Source of the DNA: an uncultured Eubacterium sp.
GTDB lineage: Bacteria; Bacillota; Clostridia; Lachnospirales; Lachnospiraceae
Length of the DNA: 11,602 nucleotides
Direction: 5' to 3'
NCBI GenBank assembly: GCA_904502145.1
Contig: CAJGDH010000040.1
Location: 1-11,602, forward strand
In this document: positions 6,710-11,602 of the stretch, in pieces
Layout of the letters: every line of letters begins with the position of its first letter
How positions within the stretch are numbered: the stretch's first letter is position 1
Made by a program: the position numbers and the translations under genes
The notes under the pieces: generated by a model
Told to the model about the DNA's origin: nothing
Seen by the model: only the letters and a program-made list of their open reading frames with translations
Database searches by the model: none

Positions 6710-8039
6710 CATGCACCTCCTCTTCTTCCTCCTCCTCACGGTCAGGATAGGCGATCATGAAGATTCCCTGCATAATGGAGAAAATGATCATGGTACTGCA
6801 TACTGAACTTCCGCCATAGCTGATCAGGGGCAGGGTTACACCGGTTGAAGGGATGAATTTCGTCACTCCTCCCACACAGAGGAATACCTGCATGATAAAA
6901 CAGACGGAAAATCCGTAGGCCAGAAGTTTATAGAACTTGTCTTCCACATCCATGGCAATGATCACAAAATGAAGGAAGATGCCCAGATAGACAAAGATAA
7001 TACAGATGGCGAAAACCAGTCCCAGTTCCTCCGCAATGGCCGAGAAGATAAAGTCGCTGTCCGCCACGGGGATATCCCGGGGCCTTCCCTGTGCCAGACC
7101 CATGCCGAACCATCCTCCGGTCCCTATGGCGAACAGGGACTGGGTGATCTGGTAACCCTTTCCGTCAATGATGGACCAGGGATCCGACCAGGCCTGAAAA
7201 CGGGCACGGACATGGGAGAAAAGCCTGAAGGCCGCCAGGGAAGAGGCGGCACCTCCGAGTATTCCACCCAGAACATAGATCAGTCTTCCCGTTGCGGTAT
7301 AGCACAGCACCGCAAACAGCATAAAGTAAAGAAGAGCGCCTCCAAGGTCCTTCTCCATGACCAGGACCAGCACATGAAGTGCCGCGAACAGGATGGTCAC
7401 CAGCATGACTTTCAGTCCCGGAGGTTTGGCGAGGGTAGCCGCGATAAAAAAGATAAAGGTGATCTTTACAAACTCCGAGGGCTGAAGATGAAATGCCCCA
7501 AGGGAAATCCAGTTGGTGGATCCGTTTTTTGTGGCTCCGATCACAAATACCGTACAAAGGAACAAGAGTCCCAGTACTCCGTAGAGCCATCGCAGCACGC
7601 TGAGCCAGTAGGCTTTTTCCACGATAAAAGGTATGATCAGGCAGGGTATGGTTGCGATCACGACGATAAGGAACTGTTTGGCGGCCTTGTCCACGGACAG
7701 TCTTGCCAGCATGACAAAGCTTATGGCCAGAAGGAAGCAGGTGTGATTCATCAGGATCCTTGAGCTGTCCGGATAGATCTTCCTGTAGACAGCAATAAGG
7801 ATCTTGAAGAAGAGGAACTGCCCCGCGTAGAGCGCAACGATCAGAGGATTCAGGGTTTCCAGGATCAGAACCAGAAAACAGATGAAATGAAAGACGTAGA
7901 CAAAGAATTCCTGCCTGTCCATCCTCCTTGCCTGGGTTTCCCCCTTTGAGGGCAGAAATACCGTAAAACAGCTGAGGGCGTATATCCCGCACATGATCAT
8001 CAATATGTAGTTTGAACTCCTGGAGATAAAATTAAGCAT
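6699..8039 (-). CDS. SEDS-family peptidoglycan glycosyltransferase (FtsW/RodA/SpoVE)
   Basis: A 446-residue polytopic membrane protein, about ten hydrophobic segments, that polymerises lipid II with a class B PBP. Family motifs are QPSEF (186-190), EKDLGG (229-234, with the probable catalytic Asp231), SHVRARFQAW (275-284), DFIFSAIAEELG (329-340) and GVTLPLISYGGSS (400-412). An N-terminal extension of about 90 residues precedes the usual core. The ATG shares one base with the stop codon of the U32 gene (TAATG), suggesting translational coupling. The C-terminus ends in a run of seven glutamates whose codons also supply the ribosome-binding site of the PBP gene. FtsW, RodA and SpoVE cannot be separated with confidence. 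Location beside zapA is consistent with division, while the PbpA-like partner is more RodA-like. Confidence 0.94.
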   Translation of the reverse strand: MLNFISRSSNYILMIMCGIYALSCFTVFLPSKGETQARRMDRQEFFVYVFHFICFLVLILETLNPLIVALYAGQFLFFKILIAVYRKIYPDSSRILMNHTCFLLAISFVMLARLSVDKAAKQFLIVVIATIPCLIIPFIVEKAYWLSVLRWLYGVLGLLFLCTVFVIGATKNGSTNWISLGAFHLQPSEFVKITFIFFIAATLAKPPGLKVMLVTILFAALHVLVLVMEKDLGGALLYFMLFAVLCYTATGRLIYVLGGILGGAASSLAAFRLFSHVRARFQAWSDPWSIIDGKGYQITQSLFAIGTGGWFGMGLAQGRPRDIPVADSDFIFSAIAEELGLVFAICIIFVYLGIFLHFVIIAMDVEDKFYKLLAYGFSVCFIMQVFLCVGGVTKFIPSTGVTLPLISYGGSSVCSTMIIFSIMQGIFMIAYPDREEEEEEEVHDEE

Positions 8040-10546
8040 TATTCTGTTCCTGTAATAAAACTTCCCGGGTTGGCGGGAATTGTCTGTAGTTTCTTATATG
8101 AGGCTTCCTCCCAGGCCCGGTACCTGTCCGTAGCCTGTCTGACTTCCTCCGGATCTGCTCCGAAGAAGTCAAACCTGAAACGGTGGATATAAGGGATGAG
8201 GAGGGAGAGATCTTCCCCGATCAGGCTGCGTGGCGCGTCCGTCCAGATCATATTGTAGCAGGCTTTCCCGCCGGGCAGTTCCTGTCCCGGAGAGATCCAG
8301 TCAGGTGCACAATGGCAGGACATGGGCAGTCTCCGCTTTTTGAGATCCTCCAGAGAATAGATCTCTTCTTTATGGTCACATCGGTTCAGGGTGTTTTTCA
8401 CACATTGTGCCGATAACATAACGGGATATCTGCCGAAGACCAGACATTCGGTCCGGACAGGCTCCCCTTGCTGAAGCACTAAAAGCCATTCCCTGTCGGA
8501 CAGTTCAACCGGCATATCATAGACTGCAGGTGCCTCGGGGGAGTTCAGACCGGCGATAGCTTTGAGGGTCCCGCTGTTCCAGGAGTAATTGGAAGCGGTA
8601 TAGACCCTGGGGATATCCTTCCAGGTCTCCGGCAGAAGACCGTACTCATTGATATGGTGAAGGTAGACGGCATCCCATCCTGTCCCGTCTGCAACGGTAT
8701 CCTCCAGGTATCTTCCGAAAGAATCCGGTGTGACCAGACGTAGGACTCTCGGCAGGGACAGACAAACTTTTTTTCCTGCCAGGGCAGCCTTCTTCTTCAG
8801 GCGGATCAGATCCTGCAGATGAAAATGGTCCATACTAAGGATCAGACCCTCAAACAAGGAAGATCCGAGGCAGAGATCAAGGATCTTCTCCTCATAAACC
8901 TGCGCATAACAGCTGTATACCCTGGTTGGATCCCCTTTACTTATGTCTTCCTTTTCCTTTTGGAAGGTGAACCCGGCAGGTTTATCCTGTGGGACCTCCC
9001 TGCGAAAACGGTCCAGGTAGTCTTCCTGCAGACAGCGATAAGCCCTTCGGCGGAAGTCTTTCAGTGAGGAGGCAGGGAAAAAAAGTTCCCCCTCCATATC
9101 CACGGACAGGTCTTTCAGGTCATAAGGAAGATCACCGGTTTTCCTCATCTGGCGAAGGATGTCCTCCCGGGTTACGGGAGCCTTTTGCGCAGCTGCTGTA
9201 ACCGGACCTTCTGTCTCCACCTCTCTCCCTCTGGAGCGAAGACGAAGAAGTGCCGGTTCATCCTGGCGGAGGATCATCTTTCCTTCCACAGGATAGCTGA
9301 TCTTTCTTTCCAGGATATTTCGTTCTATATGCTGATTCAGGTTTTCATTATGTCTGCGGAAAACCGCCATCCCGGGTTTTAACCAGGGGGTTCTCGGGGC
9401 ATTCAGGATCAGGTTCCAAACACCTTTTTTCTCTGTCAGGACCTGGTCCAGATCCCTGGGGACAGTGAGGGCAAGCTCATCTTCCCCTTTCCCGGGGATG
9501 ATCAGCAGATCTTTTGGGGAAACCTTATCCGTCAGTTCAAGGTACAGCCTGTTCTTCCGGATGGCACTGATCCTGCCCAGTTTCCTTCCTACATGCCTGG
9601 GGGTATCTATGGACATCATGTCCGATCCGTTATGTTTACTCCAGTACCCGTCGGTAAAAGCCGTCCTTACGTAAAGCTCTTCCAGAGTCTTAAGGTCATC
9701 TTCTTTCACCCGGTAAGGCTTTTCTGAAGCACAAAGATCAAGGTAATGTCTGTAGACAGAGATCACCCCGGCAACATACTCCACATTTTTCATCCGGCCT
9801 TCCACTTTCAGGGAATCCACACCGGATTCCACAATGGAAGGCAAAGTTCTGAGGGCGTAAAGATCCCTGGGGCTCAGCAGATGACGTTCTTTTTCCGTCA
9901 TGGGACGGCCCGAGGCATCGAAAGCCCGGTAAGGAAGCCGGCAGGGTTGGGCACAACGACCCCGGTTTCCGCTTCTTCCCCCGTATGTGCTGCTTAACAG
10001 GCATTGACCGGAATAGGCATAGCAGAGGGCTCCATGGATAAATACTTCCAGTTCAAGACCTGTTGCCTCCTTAATGGCCATCAGTTCTTCACGGGAAAGC
10101 TCCCGGGCCGGAACAACACGGTTCATCCCCATCTTCTTTGCAGCGAGTGCTCCCGGAATCCCTGTGATCATCATCTGGGTGCTCCCGTGGATCTCCATCT
10201 TTGGAAAATGTTCATGAATAAAAGAAGCAGCACCCAGATCCTGCACGATCACACCATCAAGGCCTGCTTCATAAAACGGCAGAAGATATTCATACAGATC
10301 TGTCTGCAGTTCCTTCTCTTTAATTAAGGTGTTCACGGTCATATAACCGCGCCGGTCATGAAAATGGAGATAATCCAGGGCCTCTGTCACAGAATCCCGG
10401 GAAATATTGCGGGCAAATGCCCTGGCCCCAAAACGGTTCCCACCGAAATATACTGCATCGGCGCCTGCAAGCACAGCCGCTTTAAGATGCTCTAAAGATC
10501 CTGCCGGAGCCAGAAGCTCCGGCAGTTTATTCTCAGGATAATTCAT
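8039..10546 (-). CDS. Peptidase U32 family protein with DUF3656 and extra C-terminal half (RlhA-like)
   Basis: An 835-residue cytoplasmic protein. Despite the name, characterised relatives RlhA and TrhP are needed for hydroxylation of 23S rRNA and tRNA, so an RNA-modification role is more likely than proteolysis. The first part is the U32 barrel: LLAPAGSLEHLKAA (11-24), the signature EVFIHGALCYAYSGQC (167-182) with Cys175 and Cys182, and GRCAQPC giving Cys198 and Cys202. These four cysteines fit an iron-sulfur site. SLKVEGRMKN follows (245-254). A DUF3656-like segment is around 385-510. The last 290 residues form a second barrel-like part with six cysteines (701, 715, 723, 744, 746, 763). E. 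coli RlhA is roughly 650 residues. The ATG overlaps the end of zapA by 14 bases. Confidence 0.92.
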   Translation of the reverse strand: MNYPENKLPELLAPAGSLEHLKAAVLAGADAVYFGGNRFGARAFARNISRDSVTEALDYLHFHDRRGYMTVNTLIKEKELQTDLYEYLLPFYEAGLDGVIVQDLGAASFIHEHFPKMEIHGSTQMMITGIPGALAAKKMGMNRVVPARELSREELMAIKEATGLELEVFIHGALCYAYSGQCLLSSTYGGRSGNRGRCAQPCRLPYRAFDASGRPMTEKERHLLSPRDLYALRTLPSIVESGVDSLKVEGRMKNVEYVAGVISVYRHYLDLCASEKPYRVKEDDLKTLEELYVRTAFTDGYWSKHNGSDMMSIDTPRHVGRKLGRISAIRKNRLYLELTDKVSPKDLLIIPGKGEDELALTVPRDLDQVLTEKKGVWNLILNAPRTPWLKPGMAVFRRHNENLNQHIERNILERKISYPVEGKMILRQDEPALLRLRSRGREVETEGPVTAAAQKAPVTREDILRQMRKTGDLPYDLKDLSVDMEGELFFPASSLKDFRRRAYRCLQEDYLDRFRREVPQDKPAGFTFQKEKEDISKGDPTRVYSCYAQVYEEKILDLCLGSSLFEGLILSMDHFHLQDLIRLKKKAALAGKKVCLSLPRVLRLVTPDSFGRYLEDTVADGTGWDAVYLHHINEYGLLPETWKDIPRVYTASNYSWNSGTLKAIAGLNSPEAPAVYDMPVELSDREWLLVLQQGEPVRTECLVFGRYPVMLSAQCVKNTLNRCDHKEEIYSLEDLKKRRLPMSCHCAPDWISPGQELPGGKACYNMIWTDAPRSLIGEDLSLLIPYIHRFRFDFFGADPEEVRQATDRYRAWEEASYKKLQTIPANPGSFITGTE

Positions 10547-10946
10547 GTCTGGTCTCCAGCTCTATGATACGCTTCTGCATCTCATTTACCTTGGTCTTGT
10601 ATTCGATCACCAGACGGTTGGCGGTATCGATGCGCATATCCTTCTCCACCAGCTCCTGTTTCAGCCGGTAGATCTCTTCTTCCTTCTCACGGTATTCTTT
10701 ATTGCTCACATCCTTCTCATCCTGAACCTTGAAGAGTTCTTCCGCAAGGTTGAGGGAAAGAAGAACACTGCGGTAATCCGGGGAAAGTTTATTGAAGTTG
10801 GGATTCTCCTTCAGTTCACGGATCTTGTTATCTACATATGACGCAATCTTCTGCATGTATGCTTCACTGGAACCGCCTGATAACATGTAAACTTTTCCGT
10901 CAATGACCACAGATAATTTCGGTTTGCTGTCCGGTTTATTGTCCAT
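10533..10946 (-). CDS. zapA: Cell division protein ZapA
   Basis: A 137-residue cytoplasmic protein that bundles FtsZ filaments at mid-cell. The N-terminal globular part (about 8-75) contains LSVVIDGKVYMLSGGSSEAY, the ZapA strand-turn-helix, then ASYVDNKIRELKENP and YRSVLLSLNLAEELFKV, the typical ZapA helix. From about residue 76 to 135 it is a long charged coiled coil, the dimer- or tetramer-forming stalk. The ATG at 10944-10946 follows AAGGAGG. An upstream in-frame ATG would begin inside ruvB and lacks such a site. The gene lies 19 bases after ruvB, and its 3' end overlaps the U32 start. Confidence 0.93.
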   Translation of the reverse strand: MDNKPDSKPKLSVVIDGKVYMLSGGSSEAYMQKIASYVDNKIRELKENPNFNKLSPDYRSVLLSLNLAEELFKVQDEKDVSNKEYREKEEEIYRLKQELVEKDMRIDTANRLVIEYKTKVNEMQKRIIELETRHELS

Positions 10947-10965
10947 CTTATGTCCTCCTTGGATA

Positions 10966-11602
10966 CTAATATAATTCATCAGGTACTGCGATTCCCAGAT
11001 GTTCATATGCGTGTCTGGTCAGTGCTCTTCCACGGGGTGTTCTCCTGATCAGGCCCCGCTGGATGAGGTAAGGTTCATATACATCTTCTATGGTTCCGGA
11101 ATCCTCCCCGATGGAGGCAGCCAGTGTATCCAGGCCGACAGGTCTTCCGGAAAATTTATAGATCATTGCCTCAAGCATACGGCGGTCCGTCGCGTCGAGG
11201 CCCATGCTGTCAATATCCAGCATATCCAGTGCTTCCCGGGCGATATCCCGGCTGATCTGCCCTTCATATTTTACCTGGGCGTAGTCTCTTACCCTCCTTA
11301 GGAGTCTGTTGGCAAGACGTGGAGTCCCTCTGCTCCTGCAGCCGATCTCCAGGGCGCCCTGACTGTCGATCTTCACTCCGAGAAGGTCCGCCGAACGGCT
11401 AACGATGACTTTAAGCTCATCTACTGTGTAAAATTCCAGCCGGTTGACCACGCCGAAACGGTCCCTGAGGGGCGCGGTCAGCATCCCTGCCCGGGTGGTA
11501 GCCCCCACCAGGGTAAAGCGGGGAAGGTCAAGGCGGATGGATCTGGCTGACGGTCCCTTACCGATCAGGACATCGATCACGAAATCTTCCATGGCAGGAT
11601 AC
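10966..11602 (-). CDS. ruvB: Holliday junction branch migration ATPase RuvB (C-terminal part)
   Basis: The C-terminal 211 residues of the hexameric motor that drives branch migration with RuvA. The window begins within YPAMEDF, so roughly the first 120 residues, including Walker A and B, lie outside. Visible are IGKGPSARSIRLDLPRFTLV, the sensor 1 segment GATTRAG, PLRDRFG with the arginine region, the sensor 2 part SRGTPRLANRLLRRVRD, and the C-terminal winged helix EPYLIQRGLIRRTPRGRALT. An ATG inside the window (11590-11592) is internal, not the start. It is the first visible gene of an operon leading into zapA 19 bases later. Confidence 0.97.
   Translation of the reverse strand, partial: YPAMEDFVIDVLIGKGPSARSIRLDLPRFTLVGATTRAGMLTAPLRDRFGVVNRLEFYTVDELKVIVSRSADLLGVKIDSQGALEIGCRSRGTPRLANRLLRRVRDYAQVKYEGQISRDIAREALDMLDIDSMGLDATDRRMLEAMIYKFSGRPVGLDTLAASIGEDSGTIEDVYEPYLIQRGLIRRTPRGRALTRHAYEHLGIAVPDELY

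Noticed and set aside
6969..7763. A 264-codon plus-strand frame
   Set aside because: It is antisense to the SEDS gene, whose motifs and membrane segments are clear. The product is a His/Gln/Asp-rich shadow with no recognisable domain.
8039..10546. Secreted collagenase-like protease
   Set aside because: There is no signal peptide, and the cysteine arrangement matches RNA-modification members of the U32 family rather than a protease active site.
10947..11006. Longer zapA start inside ruvB
   Set aside because: No ribosome-binding site precedes it, and the added residues are not ZapA-like. AAGGAGG directly precedes the ATG at 10946.
1..11602. CRISPR arrays, insertion sequences, prophage or a defence system
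   Set aside because: No regularly spaced repeats, transposase, integrase or defence-type domains were seen. Nearly all the window is housekeeping genes on one strand.

Overview
The window reads as the chromosome of a Gram-positive anaerobe of the Clostridia, most likely Lachnospiraceae. The reasons are strong AGGAGG ribosome-binding sites, sigma-A-type promoters, a GC content near one half, a tRNA-Leu without an encoded CCA end, and the gene order ruvB - zapA - peptidase U32 - SEDS glycosyltransferase - class B PBP, which I recall as typical of that family. This placement is inferred from content, not from a search. Every supported gene is on the minus strand, so transcription runs from high to low coordinates.

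Right part (11602 to 5234): a tightly packed operon starts off-window with ruvB (Holliday junction motor, C-terminal two thirds only). It continues with zapA (FtsZ-ring factor), a long U32-family protein of the RlhA type (probable RNA hydroxylation factor), a SEDS polymerase and its partner class B penicillin-binding protein. The last four genes overlap or are coupled. The SEDS and PBP pair would form one peptidoglycan polymerase-transpeptidase unit, and ZapA links the operon to division.

Middle (5203 to 4480): a Nudix hydrolase with its own consensus promoter, then tRNA-Leu(CAA) with a consensus promoter and a strong terminator. Next (4443 to 1896) comes a three-gene operon: a YycJ/WalJ-type metallo-beta-lactamase-fold exonuclease, a small ACT-domain protein (UPF0237) and a UPF0210/DUF711 protein. 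The last two are a widely conserved pair of unknown function.

Left part (1895 to 1): a 559-base intergenic region, then a spermidine/putrescine-type ABC ATPase (potA). The intergenic region is the least ordinary part of the window. It holds a candidate promoter followed by about 240 nt rich in hairpins and closed by a large stem-loop with a U tract, which looks like an independent noncoding RNA unit. After it comes a consensus promoter for potA whose leader carries a second, compact intrinsic terminator ahead of the start codon, suggesting transcription attenuation. At the left edge the potA frame has not stopped, and another start codon with a strong ribosome-binding site lies inside it in a different frame. 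The end of potA and its neighbour are therefore unresolved.
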